Origin: Chamaelirium japonicum
Lineage: Eukaryota; Streptophyta; Magnoliopsida; Liliales; Melanthiaceae
Length of the DNA: 64,000 nucleotides
Reading direction: 5' to 3'
NCBI GenBank assembly: GCA_947650365.1
Contig: OX393549.1
Coordinates: forward strand, 85,622,496 to 85,686,495
The translations under genes were made by a program, and so were the position numbers. Positions 23,280 through 32,969 of this stretch are shown one piece after another. Within the stretch, counting starts at the first letter, position 1. Each line of letters opens with the position of its first letter. The notes beneath the pieces were generated by a model, which did no database searches, had not been told where the DNA came from, and was given only the letters and a program-made list of their open reading frames with translations.

Positions 23280-23630
23280 GCAGAGCCTTCTTCTGCCGAT
23301 GCCGAGACCCTTTTTGGCACGAGCCAAAAAGTCTCGGTTTTGCGAGGGGGTGTTTCCAAAAAAATAGTGCGTTTTCCGACCGAGTGGATACCGAGAGGGT
23401 ACCGAGTGCATACCGAGTGGGTACCGAGAGCATACCGAGTGGTTACCGAGACCCTTTTGGTGCAAGCCAAAAAGTCTCGGTTTTGCAAGGGGGTGTTTCC
23501 GAAAAAACAGTGCGTTTTCCGACCGAGTGGATACCGAGAGGGTACCGAGTGCATACCGAGTGGGTACTGAGAGCATACCGAGTGGGTACCGAGAGCATAC
23601 CGAGTGGTTACCGAGACCCTTTTGGCAAGA
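23280..23630 (-). repeat. ACCGAG array, 10-bp period (copy 2)
   Basis: On the plus strand this reads as repeated TACCGAG(A/T)G(G/C) words 10 bp apart, in two blocks joined by AAAAGTCTCGGTTTTGC and TGCGTTTTCCGACCGAG. It is the counterpart of 16187-16440. Confidence 0.85.
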
Positions 23631-23639
23631 GAACAGCTT

Positions 23640-23920
23640 TTCTCTTTTTTCGTTTCATCCTTTCTTTATTTGTTCTTTCTATTCTTGGCGGATTCCTTCC
23701 AATCGTTCTTGGTCCGGCTGCATCACAGCTCGGATGCAATTCGTCCTTCTCTCTCTTTCCTTTCTCTCTCTCTCTCTCTTTCCTTTTCTTCACGTGAGAG
23801 AGCAGCTAACCCGCTCCCTCTTTCCTCTTCGGTTCGCGTGAGAGAGCTGGCGTTGCTCTCTCTCTCTTTCCTTTCTCTCTCTCTCTTTCCTTCTCTGTGC
23901 TGTTTGTTTTTTTTTTTTTG
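23640..23920 (-). repeat. CT/GA-rich tract (copy 2)
   Basis: Pyrimidine-rich CTCTCTCTTTCC blocks on the plus strand interspersed with CACGTGAGAGAGC. It corresponds to the GA-rich tract of copy 1 at 15961-16186. Confidence 0.7.
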
Positions 23921-24169
23921 CTGGTTCTCGTGGTACAACAGCAACAGCAGCGGCGCCATAGAGGTCGGAGGCCGGCGTGGTTCAGCAGCAACAGCAGCGG
24001 CACCATGGAGGTCGGAGGCCGTAGATATGCGGCGCGGTGTGCGGTGCACTGATGGCGGCCGGGATCGAGATCGACGCGGAGGCTGGCGGTGGTGCGGTCG
24101 GCGGCCGGTCGCGGGCCGGGGGGCTGGCCAGGTGGTGAGGCGCGGGCCGGGGGGCTGGCCAGGTGGCGA

Positions 24170-24979
24170 AGCGCGGGCCCTGCGGGCGGAGTCGCCGCTC
24201 TTGAAGACGCCGGACCCCACAAAGACGCCGTCGCATCCGTGCTGCATCATGAGGGCGGCGGCGGGGGTGGCGACCCCGCCGGCGGTGAAGTGGACGACGG
24301 GGAGGCGGCCGAGCTGCTTGGTCTGCATAACGAGGTCGTAGGGGGCGGCGATGCGCTTGGCGAAGAAGATGACCTCGTCGTCGTCCATGTTGCGGAGGGT
24401 GCGGATGTCAGCCATGACGGAGCGGACGTGGCGGACGGCCTCGATGATGTTCCCGGTGCCGGCCTCTCCCTTGGTGCGGATCATGGCGGCGCCCTCGCGG
24501 ATGCGGCGGAGGGCCTCGCCGAGGTCGCGGCAGCCTCAGACGAAGGGGATGCGGAAGTTGTGCTTGTTGATGTGGTGGGTGTCGTCGGCGGGGGTGAGGA
24601 CCTCGCTCTCGTCCACGTAGTCCACCCCGATGGCCTCAAGGATCTGGGCCTCGACGAAGTGGCCGATCCGGGCCTTGGCCATGACGGGGATGGTGACGGC
24701 GCGCTTGATGTCCTTGATGAGAGCGGGGTCGGACATGCGGGCCACGCCGCCCTGGGAGCGGATGTCGGCAGGGACGCGCTCGAGGGCCATCACGGCGCAG
24801 GCGCCGGCCTCCTCGGCGATGCGGGCCTGCTCGACGTTGACCACGTCCATGATGACGCCGCCCCGCAGCATCTGGGCAAGCCCCACCTTCACTGAGAAGG
24901 TGGACGACTCCTTCGACTCCGTGATCGCCGCCGTTGCCGCGTTACTGTACACCGTCACCATGCCATTACCGCCTGACAT
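24170..24979 (-). pseudogene. PDX1: captured, truncated PDX1 (pyridoxal 5'-phosphate synthase subunit)
   Basis: PDX1 makes pyridoxal 5'-phosphate from ribose 5-phosphate, glyceraldehyde 3-phosphate and ammonia supplied by PDX2. The fragment starts [13 protein letters not shown] and continues [60 protein letters not shown] and [11 protein letters not shown]. After an in-frame TGA (24536-24538), where the family has Cys, it continues [35 protein letters not shown] and [16 protein letters not shown]. The catalytic Asp of GGVIMDV and the lysines of MAKAR and RTKGEAG are present. One codon is missing in ATPAAALMM, and the last roughly 40 residues are absent. It lies in the cargo slot of copy 2, in sense with the element. 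It is a gene-fragment capture, not a working gene. Confidence 0.88.
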
Positions 24980-25440
24980 CCTCCGACGAAAGAGAGATCG
25001 GAATTTCGATGGTAGGGACGAAGATACCCTAACCCTAACCCCAAGGGAGGAGCCGGAGTGGGCGTCGCGAGCCTCACCCTCCCAGGAGGAGGAGAGGGAT
25101 AGCTTGGACCCCACCCCTCTGCATCGCGACGGGAGTCGCACCGCGGACCCCCTATTTCCTCTCTGCTATGAAACAGAAGGCGAGCACGTGGAAGGAGTCG
25201 GACCCCTCCTTTCTTCTCTGTAGCGCGACGGGAGGGTGTTTGGTTCATTCGACCCCCTATTCCCATTCTGATCGGTTGTTGCCAAGAGCACCTACGCATG
25301 GGCCGGGAGAGGTGCGAGTTCTTCTTTCATACCCGGCGCTCGGCCTGCTATGAGTTGGGCGCGTAACGAACCAAATTGAGGGCGTGAGAGTAACCGTCAT
25401 TACTGTGTAATTATTCTGATGCTAGTCTTCGAAGAAAAAA
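24980..25440 (-). other. sequence upstream of the captured PDX1
   Basis: GC-rich sequence not seen in copy 1. An open frame runs into PDX1 from 25141 without a stop. It may be the captured 5' UTR/promoter of the donor gene; comparison with the donor locus would tell. Confidence 0.4.
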
Positions 25441-25795
25441 AACCTTGAGACCTTCTGACAGTCATAACTTTTCATACGCATGTCGGATGAATGCGTATAA
25501 GGTACCGTTGTGTAGGCATCGAAAAAACGGTCAAAGTGGACGTGAAACATTGTTCGCCTTGACGTGTAACTTTTCCGGTATTCACCTTTATAGAGAGATG
25601 ACTCTTAAGAACGTGCCAGCCGGATTTTAGGCTAGCGCCTTAAAGATGTCTCGGCACGCGGTAACTCGTCCGTTCTGTCCGACACCCAACTGCACCTAGT
25701 TACTGTATTCACTAAGGACTACAGTCGGGCCCCAGTGATAACGCGATGGTTACCGCGTGCTCACCCCTGATGAGAAAGGGGATTTTTTTTTTTTG
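25441..25795 (-). other. spacer beside hairpin array (copy 2)
   Basis: Inverted counterpart of 14021-14530 in copy 1, with the shared words AGTTACTGTATTCACTA and GGTCAAAGTGGAC. No gene. Confidence 0.55.
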
Positions 25796-25799
25796 ACGA

Positions 25800-27236
25800 C
25801 GCTCATCATCTGTTGGTGATGTTGATCTCTCCCTCTCGGTTTTTTGACGAAACCGAGGGGTGGCTTGTTGTTGATGTCGTCGCACCCCTCTCTCGGTTTT
25901 CTGATGAAACCGAGGGATGGGCTGCGGATGACGCCGAGCACCCCCCCCTCTCGGTTTTCTGACGAAACCAAAGGGTGGTTGTTGATAGTGTGTTGTCACA
26001 CCCCCCCTTGCTCGGTTTTTGTGTGAAACCGAGGGGGGGCTGCTTGTTGATGCCGACACACATCCCCTCTCGGTTTTCGAATGAAACCGAGGGGTGTGCT
26101 GTTGACGGTGTGCCATCACCCCCTCCCTACTCGGTTTTTGTGTGAAACCGAGGGAGGGCTGCTTGTTGATGCCAACACACACCCCCTCTCGGTTTTCTAA
26201 CGAAAATGAGGGTGTGCTGATGGTGTGCCGTCACCCCCTCCCCACTCGGTTTTTGTGCGAAACCGAGGGGGGTTGCTTGTTGATGCCGACACACACACCC
26301 TCTCGGTTTTCTAACGAAATCGAGGGGTGTGCTGATGGTGTGCCGTCACCCCCTCCCCACTCGGTTTTTGTGCGAAACCGAGGGGGGGTTGTTTGTTGAT
26401 GCCGACACACACCCCCTCTCGGTTTTCTGACGAAACCAAGGGGTGTGCTGCTGATGGTGTGCCGTCACCCCTTCCCCACTCGGTTTTTGTACGAAAACGA
26501 GGGGGGGCTGCTTGTTGATGCCGACACACACCCCCTCTCGGTTTTCTAACGAAACCGAGGGGTGTGCTGATGGTGTGCCGTCACCCCCTCCCCACTCGGT
26601 TTTTTGTGCGAAACCGAGGGGGGGTTGCTTGTTGATGCCGACACACACCCCCTCTCGGTTTTCTGACGAAACCGAGGGGTGTGCTGCTGATGGTGTGCCG
26701 TCACCCCTTCCCCACTCGATTTTTGTGCGAAACCGAGGGGGGGTTGCTTGTTGATGCCAACACACACACCCTCTCGGTTTTCTGACGAAACCGAGGGGTG
26801 TGCTGCTGATGGTGTGCCATCACCTCTTCCCTACTCGATTTTTGTGCGAAACTGAGGGGGGGCTACTTGCTGATGCCGACACACACCCCCTCTCGGTTTT
26901 CTGACGAAACCGAGGGGTGTGCTGCTGATGTGCCGTCACCCCCTCCCCACTCGGTTTTTATGCGAAACTGAGGGGGGGCTGCTTGTTGATGCCGACACAT
27001 ACCCCCTCTCAGTTTTCTGACGAAACTGAGGGGTGTGCTGTTGATGGTGTGCCGTCACCCCCTTCCCACTTGGTTTTTGTGCGAAACCAAGGGGTGGACT
27101 GCTTGTTAATACCGACACACCCCCCCTCTCGGTTTTCTGACGAAACCGAGGGGTTTGCTGATGGTGTGTCGTCACCCCCTCCCCACTCGGTTTTTGTGCG
27201 AAACCGAGGGGGGGTTGCTTGTCGATGCCGACACCC
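25800..27236 (-). repeat. hairpin array of about 115-120-bp units, about 12 units (copy 2)
   Basis: Same unit as 13425-14020: alternating CTCTCGGTTTTCTGACGAAACCGAGGGG and CACTCGGTTTTTGTGCGAAACCGAGGGGG hairpins with CCGACACACACC and GTGTGCCGTCACCCC linkers (motifs abbreviated). The array is about twice as long as in copy 1, so the unit number varies between copies. Recent units are nearly identical. Confidence 0.9.
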
Positions 27237-27600
27237 CATTATTGGGGCTGCTAGAAGAGGCCAAAAAGTGTCGGTATTGAAAATAGTGTATTTTTCGAAT
27301 TTCAGCCCCATTAGAAACCGACACTTTTTCGGTAAAACGCTGGTGCGCGGGGATGTCGGCGAGGGACAATGCTATATTCGAGAGGGTTTCTTAGAGATAA
27401 TCTAGGATGACGTCGCATGATGGCCAGCCGGTCTTCACCCAATGTATTACCGCACCTGGTTACTGTATTCACCAGGTACTGCGGGTCGCGTGAGGGTGTT
27501 GACTTAGCCAGGATCAAGGAAGCACCATTTTATCCTGTGTTACCCACCATCGACTGCACCAGTGTGGATACACACACTGACAGAGTTAGACCAACCACTG
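27237..27600 (-). other. spacer between arrays (copy 2)
   Basis: Inverted counterpart of 12927-13424. It contains GACACTTTTTCGGTAAAACG and GTTACTGTATTCACC words. No gene. Confidence 0.6.
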
Positions 27601-27605
27601 ACAGA

Positions 27606-28190
27606 GTCACCTCGGACTTTGTCTTCGAATATCAAGGGCTGGGCCTTGGGCTTGTAGAGTGCCGAGTCGTTGGTCGCCTCGAACTCTGTCTTCAAGTGCC
27701 AAGGACTGGGCCTTGGGCTTGTAGAGTGCCGAGGCATTGGTCGCCTCGGACTTTATCTTCGAATGCCAAGGGCTGGGCCTTGGGCTTGTAGAGTGTCGAG
27801 GCATTGGTCACCTCGGACTTTGTCTTCGAATGCTAAGGGCTGGGCCTGGGGCTTGTAGAGTGCCGAGGCATTGGTCGCCTCGGACTTTGTCTTCGAATGC
27901 CAAGGGCTGGGCCTTGGGCTTGTAGAGTGCCGAGGCATTGGTCGCCTCGGACTTTGTCTTCGAATGCCAAGGGCTGGGCCTTGGGCTTGTAGAGTGCCGA
28001 GGCATTGGTCGCCTCGGACTTTGTCTTCGAATGCCAAGGGCGAGGCCTTGGGCTTGTAGAGTGCCGAGGCATTAGTCGCCTTGGACTTTGTTTTTGAGTG
28101 CCAAGGGCTGGGCCTTGGGCTTGTAGAGTGCCGAGGCATTGGCCGCCTCGGACTTTGTCTTTGAGTGCCAAGGATGTCTCCTTGAACTTG
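27606..28190 (-). repeat. 67-bp tandem array, about 9 units (copy 2)
   Basis: Plus-strand wording is GTCGCCTCGGACTTTGTCTT, CCAAGGGCTGGGCCTTGG and GAGTGCCGAGGCATTG. It is homologous to 12360-12926, with one more unit. Confidence 0.92.
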
Positions 28191-28287
28191 GTGCATGTCA
28201 AAACGACGACGCCTGCCTTGGACTTATTCTTTTCGCCTCGGATGAGTATAGTTGATAATTTAGCTTGACCTGGATTGTCAGGAGTAT

Positions 28288-29036
28288 TTTTATCGGACTT
28301 TCGTCTTGAAAGGGCGTAGCCAAATTGCCTTCGAGCTTCCGACTTGAACGGGCATAATCGAAGGTCTTTAGTTGACCTGGGTTGCCAGGAGCCTTTTTAT
28401 CGGACTTTAGCCTCGAGAGGGCGTAGCCGACTTGCCTTCGAGCTTCCGACTTGAATGGGCGGAATCGAAGGTCTTTGATTGACCTGAGTTACCAGGAGCT
28501 TTTTATCGGACTTTGGCCTCGAGAGGGCGTAGCCGAATTGCCTTCGAGCTTCCGACTTAAATGGGCGGAATCGAAGGTCTTTGGTTGACCTGGGTTGCCA
28601 GGAGCCTTTTTGTCGGACTTTAGCCTCGAGAGGGCGTAGCCGAATTGCCTTCGAGCTTCCAACTTGAATGGGCGGAATCGAAGGTCTTTGGTTGACCTGG
28701 GTTGCCAGGAGCCTTTTTATCGGACTTTAGCCTCGAGAGGGCGTAGCCGAATTGCCTTCGAGCTTCCGACTTGAATGGGCGGAATCGAAGGTCTTTGGTT
28801 GACCTGGGTTGCCAGGAGCCTTTTTGTCGGACTTTAGCCTCGAGAGGGCGTAGCCGAATTGCCTTCGAGCTTCCGACTTGAATGGGCGGAATCGAAGGTC
28901 TTTGGTTGACCTGGGTTGCCAGGAGCCTTTTTGTCGGACTTTAGCCTCGAGAGGGCGTAGCCGAATTGCCTTCGAGCTTCCGACTTGAATGGGCGGAATC
29001 GAAGGTCTTCGGTTGACCTGGGTTGCCAGGAACCTT
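28288..29036 (-). repeat. 107-bp tandem array, 7 units (copy 2)
   Basis: Successive GCGTAGCCGAATTGCC words lie at 28741, 28848 and 28955 (exact 107-bp steps). It is homologous to 11931-12250, which has only 3 units. The outermost unit at the left is the most diverged. Confidence 0.92.
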
Positions 29037-29222
29037 TTTTTTTTATGCCTTAACATGGTGGAATCGAACTTCGAGAGATTTGATTTTGAGAAAAGAAAGA
29101 CACTTTATTGATATAGCAAAGTTGCAGTTACACTTTTTCAGAGGTTGCCCCGCGGACGTTACGATTATGCATCCATGTATTACATTAACTTTTTTTTTTC
29201 TTCTCCACTGCTGCAGCCTCTC

Positions 29223-30875
29223 CTACTCTCGACCTGGTTCCTTATTAGCGAGGTAGCCATCGAGCCGCCCTTCTTGGATCAGGTCTTCGATGTGATGCTT
29301 TAGCTTCCGACATGTAGAGGTTGGGTGGCCATGGCTGCGATGAAACTCACAGTAGGCTGTCGTATCTCCCGCCTGGTCGGAATTTGGAGGGAGAGGCTGT
29401 GGCCACTTGCAAAAGGGCTCATTCTGCAAGTATGCGAAGATGTCTTAAATGGAGGTGTTCAGCTCAGTGAACATCCTCTGCTCCCTTGGAGTTCGCCTCT
29501 TTTCTGCTGGAGGGGCTTTCAGATCTTCATTGTACCTATTGGCCTGCACCTTTTGGTCGGACGCGGCATGGGCAGACTTCTTGTAGTGTGCTTTTTTTGG
29601 AGCTTCATCGTCTTTCTTATATCGGGAGTCACGAGACTCGCGGGGCTCGCGTAGTCTTCTGGCCCGCTGATTATCTTCCACCTCTATCTCCCGCTATACG
29701 CGCTTGAACATCGCTTCCAAGTTATTGGGAGGATGCCGGATGAAGTCGGTGTAGACGTGGAGCTCTGGCCGGATAGCATTCTGGAATGCCAGCATGATGG
29801 CCTCCTCATTATAGGAGCGACCGGTGAGCTCAGAATGCTCATTACGAAACCTCATCGTGAAGCTCCTTAGAGACTCGTCGGAGCCCATCTTCAGCTGGTA
29901 GAGTGTATCCAGCCTCTTTCTCGGCTTTAAGTTTAGCCGATAATAGTCCATGAAGAGTTCAGCCAACTCTTTGAATGTGGCCACCGTACCGGTAGGCAGT
30001 GTGTAGTACCAGTCGAGGGCAGGTCCCTCGAGGCTTCCCGCAAACATACGGCAGAGAACATGGTTCTCATATTCGTAGGGCGTCAGGGCCTGCTTGTAGG
30101 CTAGGATATGGAGAGCAGGGTCTCCCTGGATGCAGTTGAACTTTGGTAGGTTCGGTGTTCGCCAACCCATAGGAAATGGTGTTGCAAGAACCTTGGGATG
30201 CAGTGGCCCCACCAAGGTGATTAGTTGCCTACGGTCTTGATGGCGGCGTCCCACGTCGGCAATATGCCTTAGTCGGTTGAGCAGCTCGCGGGCATCTGTT
30301 GCTTTCGTGTGCGAAGGGATAGAATGTCTAATGGACCCTGTTGACTGAGGTGATCCTTCTCCGTGATAGTTGGGCGCACCGTTGACGTCGAGGCGATCCT
30401 ACACTGTTTGCCTTGGTGCTTGTGTGGATACTTGACGCCTCTCGATACGTGGCACATGTGATTCTTCAAGATGATGAATCACGGCTGGGCGAGTCCTTGG
30501 TTGGTCTTCATCAGCAGTTGGAGAGTTGCGGGCCACAACCCCCGCTCTTTCAGCCGCCTTCTTTAGGGAATCCCTCTCTTGCTCGAGGGCCGCATTCTTC
30601 TTGAGGAGATTTAGCAGCTGGAAATCAGCAGCCGAGATCTCGTATGTAGCCTGAGGCTTGCTCCTTTGAATAGCGTGTTCTTTGCCAGATCGACGCCTCG
30701 AGGATGACGGGTCTCGCCGATCGCTGTGCCCTTCTGGATGGCTGCCTTGCGGCCCCAGCCGCTCCCGAACCTTTCTTTGGTTGGTTGCAACCGAGACTTC
30801 TTGTTCTTCTTCGATCAGCATATCGTTTGTTCGTTTAGCACCCGCCTTTGGTAGGTTGGTGCTGTCCTTCACCAT
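29223..30875 (-). pseudogene. gag: gag polyprotein of copy 2, three nonsense codons
   Basis: The same 551-codon frame as in copy 1, collinear and without frameshift: MVKDSTNLP start, FQLLNLLKKNAALEQERDSL coil, capsid domain with RMFAGSLEGPALDWYYTLP, then CEFHRSHGHPTSTCRKLK. It is interrupted by TAG at 30399-30401 (Trp in copy 1), TAG at 29694-29696 (Gln in copy 1) and TAA at 29445-29447 (Glu in copy 1). The site of the copy 1 nonsense codon is a sense codon here. Confidence 0.88.
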
Positions 30876-31015
30876 CGAGCGTGTTGATGTCGGCGTGATG
30901 AAGGCGTTGAGGTTGATTTGGATGAGGACTTGTGGCTCGTCACCACAAGCTGAATAGGAGTCGGTAGAGGTGTGGGTAAGACCACTATCGATATCCCACA
31001 GACGGCGCCAAAGAT

Positions 31016-31615
31016 TGTGGGGGAAAATTTCCGAGCCGCCTTGATCGGGAATCCCGCCCCCACAGCCCTGATTGAATTGGATTGTTTGTAGAGTTAGAGA
31101 GTAGAAAGTAGAGAGATAAGATTGACACGTGGAGTTGTTGTCGAAGTTCGGTCTTACGACCTACGTCTCCGGGCGAGAGGTGCCACCTGGTTTCCACTAT
31201 AATAAATATAAAAATGGAGAAGCGTTCTCTCGACAGGCCGAGAGAAGCCTTTTACAGTGGGGGTTGCACGGAGCAACAAGAAAAGAACTAGGAGGAGAGA
31301 AGTAAGCTCTAGCTCTGGATCCTCTTTTCCACTGATTGAATGACCAACCCCCCTCCTGGATGCCTTGGGGGTCCTTTTATAGCGTAGGCACGTGCCCGAT
31401 ATGGCAGTGATGATGTGGCGCTGATGACGTGGCACTGGTTCTGGGCCTCCTTGCTGGGCCCTTATTGGGCCGTTGTTCGGGCCCAATAAGGGGTAGGGCT
31501 TGATCTGTGAGCCTCGTAGAGTGGGCCCATGTGGGCCCAGGCGGGCTTATCCATTTGGGCCGTTGCGCGGGCCCATGCTGCTCTGATCTGGTCCGGTACA
31601 AATTTTGCACCCACA
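31016..31615 (-). repeat. 5' LTR of copy 2
   Basis: 600 bp; the partner of 22566-23165. One of the two TGACGTGG words is changed to TGATGTGG (plus-strand view, about 31410). TATA box at 31375-31381 on the minus strand. Confidence 0.92.
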
Positions 31616-31620
31616 TCCTT

Positions 31621-32966
31621 CGCAACCCTGCTTCCTCTTTCTTGATCATCCCTCTTCCCTCTTATTCCTCCTTCCTCCTCATCATCCTTCTTCTCCTTCC
31701 TCCTTCCACATCCACCTCCTTCTTTCTCCTCCTTCTTCCTCCTCATCCGTCTTCCCCATACATAACCCCTATGCTTGGTTCTGTTGAAGGTGGAGGAGGA
31801 AGGAGAAGGTGGAGAGAGGTTTGAACCAAAAAAGAAGACGAAGGAAGAAGGAGAAGGAGGAGGAAGGTGGAGGAGGAGAAAGAAGAGTGGCGTTGACGGG
31901 GATGCGAGCGGCTTCAAAGGTTCTACATGTTAGTTGAGTGTTTGAAAACCACACAAAACAAAGGGACTTTAGTCCCATATTGGTAAGGGAAAAACCCCTT
32001 TACCCATTTATAAGCCTTTCCCCTTACTAGTTGTGAGCTAGCGGGGCTATGTTTTAGTCACACACGCGTGCGTGTGCCGTGTCGAGCTAGGCCTGGGCCG
32101 GGGGGGGGGGGGGGGGGGGGGGGGGGCTTCGAAGTGAGTTGGTATGCACCTGCCTTTTTTTTTGTTTATATTTCTATACTTTAAACATGCATTTTTATTA
32201 CCTTCCATACAGGCTACAAGCCATTATGCATGTGAGCCGTTGCTGCATGCTAGCCATTATGAGCAAGCCCTCTATGAGCTGTAACATGTGGAGTGAATGT
32301 GCTTGATCGCAGCCCATAAACCATTCCCATCTTATAGCCTCCTATTAACTGCCCGAGACCTATATAACTCTCGGTGTAGCCATGGAGAAAACTCACTCTC
32401 GAAATTGTCCGAAAATCTCTCTCTCTCTCTTTACTCTATTCCTCTCCGATCCAGATAACTGTGTTGTTGTCTCTCTATTCCGAGAGGCTCTCTTCTCTTG
32501 ATTTGGAGTCTTGCTGGGTTCCTAAAAGTTGTTCGAGGTTCGCATATCCTTCTTGAAGCCGTGTTGATGAGAAAATCCATTGACAGGGATCGTCGTATCT
32601 CTAAGATTCATTACCACGAGACCTGCACGAGAGTGGGCAATAAGATTCTTAGGATAGCGCCTAACGCCGCGATTTGACTATCATGCCAGAGTTTTTAACT
32701 CTATTCTTTTGCTCTTACTAGATCTATAGAAATCGATTTACATCTAATACAAAAATAATTAGATATAATATAGATATAATTTTTCACTATTCTAAAAAAG
32801 TTCAGCAAGATGAATAACAGTTCCATAGAACCCACTCTGCCTTGGTAAACAATTTCTAAAAGAAATTCGTAACTTGTGTTTACTAATAAAAGTACTATTT
32901 ACTAAACAAGAAATCTCTTACCACTAGTTTTTTTATTAAGCCGTAAAATTATTTATTTAGAAAGGT
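31621..32966. other. right flank of copy 2; LTR-like segment with poly-G tract
   Basis: The first 300 bp are CT/GA-rich. From about 31929 the sequence resembles a plant LTR: a TGTTTGAAAACC-like start, GGGACTTTAGTCCCATATTGG, a CTCTCT-rich leader, and a GCGCCTAACGCCGCGATTTG tail near 32660-32685. A run of 27 G lies at 32100-32126. Ends and duplications are not established. Confidence 0.35.
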
Positions 32967-32969
32967 TAA

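Larger units (their letters stand above)
22566..31615 (-). mobile_element. complete gag-only Ty3/gypsy-type LTR retrotransposon, copy 2
   Basis: The 9.05-kb element lies opposite to copy 1. Its 600-bp LTRs at 22566-23165 and 31016-31615 differ at about 8 positions by hand count. A perfect 5-bp duplication, tcctt, stands at 22561-22565 and 31616-31620. The order from its 5' end (right to left) is: LTR, primer site (inverted TGGCGCCGTCTGTGGGA, about 30996-31012), gag with three nonsense codons, 7 units of the 107-bp array, about 9 units of the 67-bp array, about 12 units of the hairpin array, a PDX1 gene fragment, a CT/GA-rich tract, the ACCGAG array, a polypurine tract and the LTR. No pol is present. 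Confidence 0.93.

Noticed and set aside
24170-24979. PDX1 as a functional host gene
   Set aside because: It has an internal TGA, a missing codon and no C-terminus, and it lies inside a retrotransposon with intact LTRs.
32100-32126. Poly-G run as a functional G-quadruplex element
   Set aside because: A pure 27-base homopolymer in decayed LTR-like DNA; it could partly be a sequencing artefact and has no context supporting a function.
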